The notes under the pieces were generated by a model, which saw nothing but the letters and a program-made list of their open reading frames with translations, did not search any database and had not been told where the DNA came from. Of a DNA stretch of 51,268 bases, positions 16,941 to 25,212 are shown piece by piece (within the stretch, counting starts at the first letter, position 1; each line of letters begins with the position of its first letter). The translations under genes were made by a program, and so were the position numbers. The DNA is from an uncultured bacterium (GTDB lineage: Bacteria > Pseudomonadota > Gammaproteobacteria > Burkholderiales > Burkholderiaceae_E). The stretch is taken from positions 1 to 51,268 of the forward strand of contig CAIPNM010000014.1 of assembly GCA_903866395.1 (NCBI GenBank). Direction: 5' to 3'.

Positions 16941-17846
16941 ATGCCCCGAATTGACCGACGTACGATTCTCAAAAACTTACGCAAGAAACTCGCCCGCGGC
17001 GAACCGATCATAGGCGGCGGCGCAGGAACAGGCCTGTCCGCCAAGTGTGAGGAAGCGGGCGGGATCGATCTGATCGTGATCTATAACTCCGGACGCTACC
17101 GGATGGCCGGGCGAGGCTCGCTCGCGGGCCTGCTGGCCTATGGCAATGCCAACGAAATCGTGTGCGATATGGCGCGCGAAGTGCTCCCGGTGGTTCGCCA
17201 TACGCCAGTACTTGCCGGTGTGAACGGCACCGACCCCTTCATGATGACCGACTCGTTCCTGCGTCGACTGATCGACCTTGGTTTCTCTGGCGTACAGAAT
17301 TTCCCGACAGTGGGCCTGATTGATGGCAACTTCAGAGCCAATCTCGAGGAAACCGGTATGGGCTACGGACTCGAGGTCAACATGATTGCGGCGGCGGCAA
17401 AGCTCGACCTGCTCACCACACCCTATGTGTTCAGTGATGACGAAGCGCGCGCGATGACTCGCGCCGGCGCCGATATCGTGGTCTGCCATATGGGTCTCAC
17501 CACCGGGGGGGCAATTGGCGCCCACACGGCGCTCAGTCTGGAGGACTGCATCGAGCCTATCAACCGATGGAGTGCCGCGTCCCGCACGATCCGAAAGGAC
17601 GTATTGGTGCTCTGCCACGGCGGCCCGATTGCAACCCCTTCTGACGCACGCTTCATCCTGGACCACTGCCCGGGATGCGATGGCTTCTATGGCGCGAGTT
17701 CCATGGAACGACTACCCACCGAGGAAGCGCTTACCCGAACCACCCGCGAATTCACCGCCGTACGCAGGGCGACATCCGGCGCAGCGCCAGGCGGGCGCGC
17801 GTCTAGAAGCAGACGGGCGCAGCCCGCCCGCAAAAATAGCGTTTGA
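16941..17846 (+). CDS. phosphoenolpyruvate hydrolase-like TIM-barrel protein (Tm-1 partner)
   Basis: 301-residue TIM-barrel protein of the family annotated as phosphoenolpyruvate hydrolase-like, the same fold as the C-terminal half of plant Tm-1. Family-typical stretches are [20 protein letters not shown] near residues 25-45, [14 protein letters not shown], the [13 protein letters not shown] strand, and [10 protein letters not shown]. The last 25 or so residues are basic and low in complexity, probably a disordered tail. It lies 24 bases after the fusion gene and 12 bases before a flotillin gene. In bacteria this protein and the Tm-1-like domain are commonly neighbours and probably form a complex; the true reaction is not established, so the family name should not be read as a function. 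Confidence 0.87.
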   Translation: MPRIDRRTILKNLRKKLARGEPIIGGGAGTGLSAKCEEAGGIDLIVIYNSGRYRMAGRGSLAGLLAYGNANEIVCDMAREVLPVVRHTPVLAGVNGTDPFMMTDSFLRRLIDLGFSGVQNFPTVGLIDGNFRANLEETGMGYGLEVNMIAAAAKLDLLTTPYVFSDDEARAMTRAGADIVVCHMGLTTGGAIGAHTALSLEDCIEPINRWSAASRTIRKDVLVLCHGGPIATPSDARFILDHCPGCDGFYGASSMERLPTEEALTRTTREFTAVRRATSGAAPGGRASRSRRAQPARKNSV

Positions 17847-17858
17847 GGAGACACCATC

Positions 17859-19556
17859 ATGACCGGCGCTGAATTTGGCAGCTTTCTTCTGGGTCTGATC
17901 GTTGTCGCGATCATCGTCGCGATCGCAGTCTGGCTGCTGCACTGGCTATACCTGCGAAGTTCCAAGGAACGGGCCTTCGTTCGCACTGGCCTGGGAGGTC
18001 AGAGGGTGGTGCTCGATGGTGGCGCCTTCGTCCTGCCTATCGTTCACGACGTCATTCCGGTGAATATGAATACCCTGCGACTTGAGGTGAGCCGCGGCCG
18101 CGACAAGGCGCTCATCACTAAAGACCGGATGCGAGTCGATGTGATCGCCGAGTTTTATGTCCGTGTGGCAGCAGCGCCCGAGGCAGTTGCAGCGGCCGCT
18201 CAGACGCTTGGCCTGCGAACGATGGAACCGGAGCAACTCAAAGAACTGGTCGAAGGGAAATTTGTGGATGCGCTGCGTACCGCCGCTGCCGAGATGACGA
18301 TGGAAGAGCTTCATGAGAAGCGCGGCACATATGTGAGGCGGGTGCGGGAAGCAGTGGCTGGAGATCTGACCAAGAATGGTCTCGAGCTGGAATCGGCCTC
18401 GCTCACACAGCTGGACCAGACAGGGATGGAATTCTTTAACCCGAGCAACGCATTTGATGCTGAAGGTCTCACGCGCCTGACCGAGCAGATCGAGCGACGC
18501 AAAAAACAGCGCAATGACATCGAGCAGGACACGCTGATTGCCATTCGTAACAAAAATCTCGAGGCCGAAAAGCTCTCACTGGGTATTGATCTTGAGGGCG
18601 AAAGTGCGCGGCTCACACAGCAGAGAGAAGTCGAGATGGCGCGCGCCCGGCAGCGGGCCGAGGTCACCACCGAGCGCGCGCAACGCGAGCAGGACGCCGA
18701 GTCAGCGCAGATCGCAGCCCGTCAGGCGATTGAGGCGGCCCGCATCCGTAGCGAGCAGAGTCTCGAGTCCGAACGCATCCGAAAGGAGCGCGAGATTCAG
18801 GCCGCTGAAATCGACCGTCGCAAGGCGCTTGAATTAGCCGAGCAGCAGCGTGCCATCGCCATCGCGCGCGAGAGCAAGGCGCAGAGCGAAGCGCAGACCG
18901 AGGCCGAAGTCGCCCGCGCCGGGGCTGTCGCGGCTGAGGAGCGTGTGTTCACCGCCCGCGAAGTCGAAATGGCGGAGCGCAAGCGCACCATCGAGATCAT
19001 CGCTGCACGCCAGGAGTCAGAGCGCGAGGCGCTGCGCGTGACGTCGGCTGCAGCCGCTGAAAAAGAAGCCAGCGCCGATCGGGGTGCGGCGATCCGTGCA
19101 CAAGCCGAGGCGGATGCCGACGCCGACCGGATCCGGGCTATGGCGCATCGTGTGAGAGCAGAAATCGAAGCTGAGGCAACCCGCCTCATGAACGAGGCTC
19201 AGAATGTGCTGTCGCCCGAGGCGCGCGCCTCGGCGCTCCGCCTGCGACTGGTCGACAAGGCCGAAGCGATCATCCGCGAGTCGGTACGCCCGATGGAAAA
19301 AATCGAAGGCATCAAGATTCTTCATGTCGATGGACTGACCGGAGGAGGCGGGGGCGGCTCGGGAGGCGACGGCAGCTCGGGCGGTTTTGCCGACAGCGTA
19401 GTGAACTCGGCGCTTCGCTACCGGGCGCAGGCACCGATCGTCGATCAACTGCTGCGCGAAATCGGTCTTGATGCGGGCGATATTCAGCGGCTCGCCGCGG
19501 GGGCAGCAGGTACCACGATTGCAGGTGCGCCAACCTCACCCCAGCTCGATCGCTAA
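17859..19556 (+). CDS. flotillin family protein (SPFH domain)
   Basis: Membrane-anchored scaffold of 565 residues, YqiK/FloT-like. One hydrophobic anchor lies at about residues 8-32, the SPFH/band-7 domain at about 35-200, and a long Ala/Glu/Arg-rich coiled coil with EA-rich repeats at about 205-470. A glycine-rich linker (LTGGGGGGSGG region, about 493-510) and a short C-terminal segment follow. Flotillins oligomerise and organise membrane microdomains. A GAGGAG site precedes the ATG. The gene lies inside a catabolic operon, 12 bases after the TIM-barrel gene, which is unusual: bacterial flotillins are usually next to NfeD-like genes, and none is present here. It may gather the fused Liv ATPase complex in the membrane; that is inference. 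Confidence 0.9.
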   Translation: MTGAEFGSFLLGLIVVAIIVAIAVWLLHWLYLRSSKERAFVRTGLGGQRVVLDGGAFVLPIVHDVIPVNMNTLRLEVSRGRDKALITKDRMRVDVIAEFYVRVAAAPEAVAAAAQTLGLRTMEPEQLKELVEGKFVDALRTAAAEMTMEELHEKRGTYVRRVREAVAGDLTKNGLELESASLTQLDQTGMEFFNPSNAFDAEGLTRLTEQIERRKKQRNDIEQDTLIAIRNKNLEAEKLSLGIDLEGESARLTQQREVEMARARQRAEVTTERAQREQDAESAQIAARQAIEAARIRSEQSLESERIRKEREIQAAEIDRRKALELAEQQRAIAIARESKAQSEAQTEAEVARAGAVAAEERVFTAREVEMAERKRTIEIIAARQESEREALRVTSAAAAEKEASADRGAAIRAQAEADADADRIRAMAHRVRAEIEAEATRLMNEAQNVLSPEARASALRLRLVDKAEAIIRESVRPMEKIEGIKILHVDGLTGGGGGGSGGDGSSGGFADSVVNSALRYRAQAPIVDQLLREIGLDAGDIQRLAAGAAGTTIAGAPTSPQLDR

Positions 19557-19580
19557 CCCCGCGCCCAGGGAGCCGCTCAG

Positions 19581-20021
19581 GTGATCCGTCTTTATGTATC
19601 CAGCGTGATCGATGCCAACGCAGACAGCGTGTGGGCGCGGATCCGCGACTTCAATGGGCTGCCGCAGTGGCATCCGCTGATCGCCGACAGCCGCATCGAG
19701 AATCAGCAGCCAGCCGACAGGGTAGGCTGCGTTCGTAATTTTCACACCCGAGATGGTGGCCGGATCCGAGAGAAGCTGCTCGCGCTCTCCGATTACGACT
19801 ACACCTGCACCTACGAAATTCTGGAAAGTCCGATGGGGGTGACCCAGTACATCGCCACGCTCAAGCTCACCCCTGTCACGGACGGCGATCGCTGCTTCGC
19901 GGAATGGAGCGCCGAGTTTGAATGCGAGGAGGGCCGCGAACGCGAGCTCTCAGAGCTGATCGGACAGGGCGTATTCCAGGCAGGGTTCGAAGCCTTGAAG
20001 CGCCACTTTGGTCGTCGCTGA
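19581..20021 (+). CDS. SRPBCC family protein (polyketide cyclase/START-like fold)
   Basis: 146-residue single-domain protein with the helix-grip fold that binds hydrophobic ligands or catalyses cyclisation and dehydration. Typical elements are the opening strand (VSSVIDANADSVWARIRDF), the W-H-P segment after it, and the long C-terminal helix. It aligns along its whole length with the first 148 residues of the next gene (shared: VIDA, RDFN, SRIE, VGC, IRE, TLKLTPVTDG against TVTLKPVTDG, GRERELxxLxxQGVxxAGF), so the two are tandem duplicates. The GTG start at 19581 has an AGGGAG site upstream. Ligand unknown. Confidence 0.85.
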   Translation: MIRLYVSSVIDANADSVWARIRDFNGLPQWHPLIADSRIENQQPADRVGCVRNFHTRDGGRIREKLLALSDYDYTCTYEILESPMGVTQYIATLKLTPVTDGDRCFAEWSAEFECEEGRERELSELIGQGVFQAGFEALKRHFGRR

Positions 20022-20036
20022 CACCGCGAGACCGCC

Positions 20037-21503
20037 GTGCTGCAAAAAGTTGTCCGCTCTGCAGTGATCGATGCTCCGATTGAGCGGGTTTGGTCGGTGT
20101 TACGCGATTTCAATAGCCACGACGCCTGGCACGACGTGGTGGATCAGAGCCGTATCGAGGCCGGACGACAGTCATCCGAAGTGGGCTGCATTCGCGCTTT
20201 CACGCTGAAGGATGGAAGCTTCATCCGCGAGCAACTGCTCTCGCTGGACGATCGCGAGCATCGGTTCACGTACTGCATCGTCGAGGCCACCGTTCCACTC
20301 GAACGCTATATTTCCACTGTCACACTTAAGCCGGTCACCGATGGCAACCGAACCTTCTGGCACTGGGAATCCAGCTTCAAGGCCCCGCCCGGTCGCGAGC
20401 GCGAGTTGGTCGATCTGGTTGCACAAGGCGTCTACGAGGCGGGCTTTAATAACATGCGGCGCCACCTGCTGGAGCGCCGTGATCGACGCCCACGCGAAGC
20501 CTCGATCATGCCCGCGGCGCTACCGATCGGCTGTCGGAGCGTGGTCGTGTCAGCCTATGGCGGTGTCGAGTCGATGACCCTGCGCGATACCGAGGCGCCT
20601 GCCCCAGGGCCTGGCGAGGTTCGTATCCAGCAGCGCTTTGCGGGCGTGAATTTCATCGACGTCTATCTGCGCCGTGGCTGGATTCCTCCGATGTTTCCAT
20701 TGCCTGGCACGCCTGGGATGGAGGCCTCCGGTTCGGTGATCGATATTGGGCCAGGGGTCACCAGCCTGATGGGAGGCGACCGCGTCGCCTATATGGGCCC
20801 GGTGGCGGGCAGCTACACCACGGTGCGAACTGTTCCGCAGGACTGGGTGGTCAGAGTGCCCGCCCATGTCGAAGATGATGTCGCGGCAGCGCTCCTGCTG
20901 AAGGGCATCACCGCCGATTACTTGCTCCAGGACCTCGGTCGGGTACGACCGGGTTCACGCTGGCTGGTCCACGCGGCGGCGGGCGGCGTGGGGTTATTGC
21001 TCTGCGCATGGGCGAGGCGACTCGGCGCGCGCGTGGTGGGCACGGTGTCGAACGAAGACAAAGCGCGGCTTGCACGCGAACACGGTTGCGAGCATGTGAT
21101 CATCACGTCTGACTACCGGTTCGCCGAAGACGTTCGGGGCGTGTTTGGCGAGGGCGCCGATGTCATCGTCGATGGACTGGGCGAAGCCGCTTTCGACGAA
21201 AATTTCTCGGCACTCGCGCCCTGCGGACACTGGATCAGCCTTGGTCAGGCGAGCGGTGTTCCACGCGCAGTATCGCCCGACCTGCTGATCTCGAAGTCGG
21301 CGAGCTTCTCGCGTCCGGTAGCCTTTGCCTATGTCGCGACTCGGGCCCGCCTGAACGAGCGTGCCGAGCGGCTTTGGGCGGCGCTTGCCGACGGCACGCT
21401 GCGCGCACCCGTAATAGAGCGACATCCGCTCCAGGATGCCGCGCGCGCGCACCAGAGACTCGAGTCACGGCGAACCACCGGCGCGCTCGTGCTGGCGACC
21501 TGA
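20037..21503 (+). CDS. fusion protein: SRPBCC domain joined to an NADPH:quinone oxidoreductase-like (zinc-independent MDR) domain
   Basis: 488-residue two-domain protein from a GTG at 20037. Residues 1-148 repeat the SRPBCC domain of the preceding gene. Residues about 160-488 are a medium-chain dehydrogenase/reductase of the quinone oxidoreductase type: GVNFIDVYLRRG, PGTPGMEASGSV, then the dinucleotide-binding HAAAGGVGLLL. The zinc ligands of alcohol dehydrogenases are not apparent, as expected for this subgroup. An in-frame ATG at 20508 (residue 158) falls exactly at the domain boundary but has only a weak ribosome site, so separate expression of the reductase is possible. Fusion implies a ligand held by the SRPBCC domain is reduced in cis. 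Confidence 0.87.
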   Translation: MLQKVVRSAVIDAPIERVWSVLRDFNSHDAWHDVVDQSRIEAGRQSSEVGCIRAFTLKDGSFIREQLLSLDDREHRFTYCIVEATVPLERYISTVTLKPVTDGNRTFWHWESSFKAPPGRERELVDLVAQGVYEAGFNNMRRHLLERRDRRPREASIMPAALPIGCRSVVVSAYGGVESMTLRDTEAPAPGPGEVRIQQRFAGVNFIDVYLRRGWIPPMFPLPGTPGMEASGSVIDIGPGVTSLMGGDRVAYMGPVAGSYTTVRTVPQDWVVRVPAHVEDDVAAALLLKGITADYLLQDLGRVRPGSRWLVHAAAGGVGLLLCAWARRLGARVVGTVSNEDKARLAREHGCEHVIITSDYRFAEDVRGVFGEGADVIVDGLGEAAFDENFSALAPCGHWISLGQASGVPRAVSPDLLISKSASFSRPVAFAYVATRARLNERAERLWAALADGTLRAPVIERHPLQDAARAHQRLESRRTTGALVLAT

Positions 21504-21514
21504 CGGAGACACAG

Positions 21515-21895
21515 ATGATTGAAGGCATGAATCACTTCACGATCACCGCAGAAGACCGCGGTCGCACACTCGACTACTACTGTGGTCTGCTTGGCCTGGA
21601 AGACGGGTTCCGCCCCGATTTGGGTTTCCCCGGGGCATGGCTCTACACCCCGGGCGGCGGTCAGGCTGTACTGCATATCTATTGGGATCGGCCCATGCCC
21701 GAACCGCGCACTGGCGTGATCGACCACCTCGCTTTCAGTGCGCGGGGCCTGCGCGACGTGTGTGCCAGGTTTGATGCGCGCGGCATGCCCTATGACCTTC
21801 GACGTCAGGCGGGAAGTGGCACCTGGCAGCTGTTCAGCTTTGATCCGAACGGGGCGCGTGTTGAACTCGACTTCGATCCCGCCGAGGAGCGCTAA
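21515..21895 (+). CDS. VOC family (glyoxalase/dioxygenase-like) protein
   Basis: 126-residue single vicinal-oxygen-chelate protein made of two beta-alpha-beta-beta-beta modules. Likely metal ligands are His7 in MNHFTI, the histidine of VIDHLAF and the glutamate of VELDF near the C-terminus, as in ring-cleaving and lyase members. The ATG at 21515 has a GGAG site at 21505-21508; an earlier in-frame start at 21374 would overlap the fusion gene. It is the last gene of the operon and is followed by a hairpin. The reaction cannot be named. Confidence 0.87.
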   Translation: MIEGMNHFTITAEDRGRTLDYYCGLLGLEDGFRPDLGFPGAWLYTPGGGQAVLHIYWDRPMPEPRTGVIDHLAFSARGLRDVCARFDARGMPYDLRRQAGSGTWQLFSFDPNGARVELDFDPAEER

Positions 21896-21896
21896 G

Positions 21897-21935
21897 ACAG
21901 GGGGCGAGCGCCGGGCCTTGCAGCCCGCGCCCTGT
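21897..21935. terminator. hairpin between convergent genes, possible bidirectional terminator
   Basis: ACAGG (21897-21901) pairs with CCTGT (21931-21935), and GCGC plus GGGC (21908-21911, 21913-21916) pair with GCCC and GCGC (21923-21930) around a six-base loop. It fills the 40-base gap between the stops of two convergent genes. There is only a short T-rich stretch after it, so termination may be partial or Rho-assisted. Confidence 0.45.
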
Positions 21936-23060
21936 TCAACTTACCGCCACAAGATTACCCGTTCCATCAAGCCCGAGACCGCGCGCGCGCGCCTGCGCCA
22001 ACACGTCTGGATGCCAGCTCACACGACCCGGCGTTGAGGTTCCGAGGATCGTCATCAGCCACTGGTCGTCATGACCAATGTTGCGAATAGCCCGCATCAC
22101 GCCGGCAGGAATGGAAATCATGTCAAACGGATGCAATTCCAACCGATGCTCGCCGTTTTCGCCCCATATCACCTCCCAGTGACCCGTGAGCGAAATGAAC
22201 ACCTCAACTGTCTTGTGGTCATGTAGCGCTGGGCCTTTACCGGGAGAGGAGCGCATGAAGGTGACATTGAAATCCTGCGCGTCAATGATTGACGCTTCAA
22301 GCCCGGCATCTTCGGTGACACCCTTTCCGATGACATTGAAATTTTGACGCTCATGGCCTGGAATGACGGTGTCAACGAACGGCCGATCACTGGGTACCAG
22401 GTCGACAAATCGTGCCAGCCGCGTAGCGATCATCTCCGTGCGATACCAGTCCTGGGCGATGGACGAGGCCTGCTGCGCGAGAGCAGAGCCGGAGCTCGGC
22501 GCTTGTTGACCAGGTGGCGCCTGCCGAACATTGCCGTGCGAATCAAGATACCAACCATGAGCCGCCGCCTTCTCAATGACCTCAGGATGCCAGTAGACGC
22601 GACCAGAATCGTCACCACCCGTGATCGCTAATAACCACGCATCTTCATTTGACTCATTACGAAAACCGCGCATGACTCCGACAGGACAGGAGAACACGTC
22701 GAACGGCTCGATAACAATTTCATCCTGCCCTTTCTCATTAGTCCAGAAAATCGACCACTTTCCGGTCAACGGAACGAACACTTCCGAGGTTGCGTGGGCG
22801 TGCAGACTTGCACCGTTGCCTGGCGGCGCTTTCACGATCGTGACGTTGAAGTCTTCGGCGTCTGGAATGGCGCTTCGAAGTGCTTCATGCTCGACAACTC
22901 CCTTGCCAATCACAAGGTAGATTTCGCGGAGCGCGCCCTCTATTTGCGAATCAACAAAAGGAGTGGGCGTTGGCTTGAGGCTGGCAAAGCGAGCGACCCG
23001 GCGAGTCATTTCCTCAACAGAAACATCTCGCGCACTTCTGGTTTCGGTTTGAGTTGTCAT
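21936..23060 (-). CDS. tandem-duplicated cupin protein (bicupin)
   Basis: 374-residue protein of two homologous cupin halves, about residues 1-185 and 190-374. Each half has an IGKGV strand, a DFNVT strand, an H-x-H motif with following glutamate (LHAHATSEVF; LHDHKTVEVF), an F-D region and a closing WHP segment. The second cupin motif reads PVGVMRGF and PAGVMRAI, where a histidine is usual, so the third histidine ligand seems absent in both halves and metal binding may be altered. The ATG at 23060 with a GGAAG site is preferred over a GTG 18 bases upstream. Last gene of the TRAP operon. Cupins of this sort often act on aromatic or small organic acids; function unknown. Confidence 0.82.
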   Translation of the reverse strand: MTTQTETRSARDVSVEEMTRRVARFASLKPTPTPFVDSQIEGALREIYLVIGKGVVEHEALRSAIPDAEDFNVTIVKAPPGNGASLHAHATSEVFVPLTGKWSIFWTNEKGQDEIVIEPFDVFSCPVGVMRGFRNESNEDAWLLAITGGDDSGRVYWHPEVIEKAAAHGWYLDSHGNVRQAPPGQQAPSSGSALAQQASSIAQDWYRTEMIATRLARFVDLVPSDRPFVDTVIPGHERQNFNVIGKGVTEDAGLEASIIDAQDFNVTFMRSSPGKGPALHDHKTVEVFISLTGHWEVIWGENGEHRLELHPFDMISIPAGVMRAIRNIGHDDQWLMTILGTSTPGRVSWHPDVLAQARARGLGLDGTGNLVAVS

Positions 23061-23093
23061 TGCACCGCTTCCTTCCACAAATGTCCTGGTCGA

Positions 23094-24032
23094 TCAGCTT
23101 TTAACGCGTAGCGCACGCCTGAGCGACGCACACGCGGCGTCAAGCTCATCGCGTACGTCAGAACTCATCGCGAAGGCCCTTACATAACCATGGGGCAACC
23201 GGGCGGCCGAGCGCAGTTCGACCGACACGCCTTCCCTGATCAATTTTTGTGCGTATAAAACACCTTCGTCGCGCAATGGATCATGGTTAGCCACCAAGAT
23301 CATGGCTGGCGGCATTCCCGCGAGGTCAGCAGCATGCATAGGAACCGCTCTGTCGTCTTGACTACCAAAATACGGTCCAAGGTACTGTCGCCAAATCCAC
23401 TTTGACATTGCGGTACTCAGAACCGGCGCGTCCCTGTTTTCCTCAAAAGAGGGGAGATCAAACGCTGTGTCGATGCCCGGGTAAAACAGCAACTGGAAGC
23501 TCACCGCGGGCGCGCCCTCCCGCTTGGCGATTAATGCAGCAACCGTCGCGAGATTGGCCCCCGCGCTGTCTCCACCTATCGCAATGCGGTGCGGATCAAT
23601 GTCTAGAGCAATGGCCTCCTGAGCAACCCACCGCAACACGCCGATCGAATCATCGACCTGAGCGGGAAAGGCGTGTTCAGGCGCAAGCCGATAACCCACA
23701 TTGATCACAACGACACCGGCATCCTGGGCGATCTTCAGGCAAACCTGATCGTGTGAATCGATGCTGCCCCACATCCAGCCGCCGCCGTGGAAATAAATAA
23801 GAGCCGGCGCCGGCCCCACAATCGCCTTAGGGCGATATATCCGGACGGGAACCTGATGCGACTGAACAGGCACCAGAACATCGCTAACTGCCATATCTGC
23901 TGGTCGTGGTGGCGGCGACTGCACCATCGAGTCCATGATCCGACGAATCTCCTGCGGAGCGAGCGTTTCCGGCGGTTGGGGGAACTCGCGGGCCAGTCGG
24001 TCGAACATGGGTTGTAGCTGCGGGTCAAGCAT
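23094..24032 (-). CDS. alpha/beta hydrolase, hormone-sensitive lipase (HSL) family esterase
   Basis: 312-residue carboxylesterase. The HSL oxyanion motif HGGG is at residues 82-85, GDSAG at 154-158 gives Ser156, the acid is in ANHDPLRDE and the histidine in LPHGYV. All catalytic parts are present. No signal peptide, so cytoplasmic. The ATG at 24032 has a GGAG site 6-7 bases upstream; an in-frame start at 24095 is less likely because it runs into the binding-protein gene. It lies between the TRAP binding-protein gene and the bicupin gene, so it probably cleaves an ester brought in by the TRAP transporter. Confidence 0.9.
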   Translation of the reverse strand: MLDPQLQPMFDRLAREFPQPPETLAPQEIRRIMDSMVQSPPPRPADMAVSDVLVPVQSHQVPVRIYRPKAIVGPAPALIYFHGGGWMWGSIDSHDQVCLKIAQDAGVVVINVGYRLAPEHAFPAQVDDSIGVLRWVAQEAIALDIDPHRIAIGGDSAGANLATVAALIAKREGAPAVSFQLLFYPGIDTAFDLPSFEENRDAPVLSTAMSKWIWRQYLGPYFGSQDDRAVPMHAADLAGMPPAMILVANHDPLRDEGVLYAQKLIREGVSVELRSAARLPHGYVRAFAMSSDVRDELDAACASLRRALRVKS

Positions 24033-24067
24033 AGAAAACTCCGTCAGTAGCTTCAGGCGGGATGTCG

Positions 24068-25144
24068 TCAGTCGATCGGGTAAACAACGGGCCATTGGTA
24101 ACCCAGCGCCTGCGCCTGCTTGAAGTACGACTTGAAAGCGGCGCTTCCTGGCAACCCTCTGCGATTCGCCTCTTTGGCAGCGTCATTCGGAACGTCTTTC
24201 ACTGCTTCCGCCCAGGCCTTCCTGTCCTGCTCGGATAACTCAACGATCGTCACCTTGGCCGCGCGGAGGTTATCGATTGCCTGCTTGTGGCCATCGGCTT
24301 CGATCGTTGCGCAGGCTTTTTCGTACTCAAGAGCAACCTCCTGAATGATCTGCTGCACTTCGGGCGGGAGTTTTTTCCAGGTTGCGAGATTCATCGTCAT
24401 GCCGGTCGCGGCGGGAGACCCCAGACCAGCCACAACGTAGGTTTTACTCACTTCATGCAATTTGAAACCATGGTAGGCATTCGGGAACACCATGAAAGCC
24501 TGATAAATGTTCGACTGCAGGGCGTTGTAGGCTTCGTTCAAGTTACTGACGACTGGTGTAACCCCAGTGTTGCGTACCCAAGGCGCATTCGGGCCAGCCA
24601 ATCCCATTTTCTTTCCCTTGAGATCGGCAAAAGACTTCATTGCGAAGTTGGTGCCGAACCCATAGTCGGAGAAGCTCCCCAAGGCTAGAAACCTTTGGTT
24701 GAATTTCTGCTCAAGGACATCCCGGAAAAAAGGAACCTCGTCGTATACGGCGCGCATTGCCGCAATTGATTTGTGGGGGTCTGGGATGCTGAATGGAATA
24801 TAAAACCCAAGCGCATGCAGATAAAGGTTGGTCGTATCAAACGAATACGAAATCAGCCCCACATCCAAAACGCCGTTTTGCGTTGCTGTCAAAACTTCTG
24901 GCAGCTTTGCGGCAGTGCCTCCATACAGTTCAACCCAGTTCAGGCGGTGGTTCGTCCGAGCAGCAACGCGCTTAGCCGTTTCGGGAACAAAGAACTTGTT
25001 GGCAGCCACAACGTAGCCGATCGACGTGGCGGGGTGCCCGGCACCGATCCTTAACGTAAAGGTTTCAGCTCGCGCCGACGAGATCGAGGCTGCAACGACT
25101 AACGATGCCGTAGCGAGGACGGCCTTCAACTTTAGGGTCTTCAT
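24068..25144 (-). CDS. dctP: TRAP transporter substrate-binding protein (DctP family)
   Basis: 358-residue periplasmic binding protein. A Sec signal peptide ends at about residue 26 (SSARA). The mature chain has the DctP-type SFADLKGKKMGLAGP stretch that precedes the ligand arginine region. The ATG at 25144 has a GGAGAG site and begins at the signal peptide; an in-frame start at 25216 overlaps the upstream permease. TRAP systems import carboxylates and some other organic acids using sodium or proton gradients. The local sequence is poorer in G+C than the neighbouring blocks (lines at 24781 and 24841 hold 26 and 28 G+C of 60). Confidence 0.92.
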   Translation of the reverse strand: MKTLKLKAVLATASLVVAASISSARAETFTLRIGAGHPATSIGYVVAANKFFVPETAKRVAARTNHRLNWVELYGGTAAKLPEVLTATQNGVLDVGLISYSFDTTNLYLHALGFYIPFSIPDPHKSIAAMRAVYDEVPFFRDVLEQKFNQRFLALGSFSDYGFGTNFAMKSFADLKGKKMGLAGPNAPWVRNTGVTPVVSNLNEAYNALQSNIYQAFMVFPNAYHGFKLHEVSKTYVVAGLGSPAATGMTMNLATWKKLPPEVQQIIQEVALEYEKACATIEADGHKQAIDNLRAAKVTIVELSEQDRKAWAEAVKDVPNDAAKEANRRGLPGSAAFKSYFKQAQALGYQWPVVYPID

Positions 25145-25212
25145 CAGTCTCTCCGTTTGAGTTTCATTGAAAACGCCCTGCTGCTGCCCATCGATTTGCT
25201 GGGCACTGAGCG

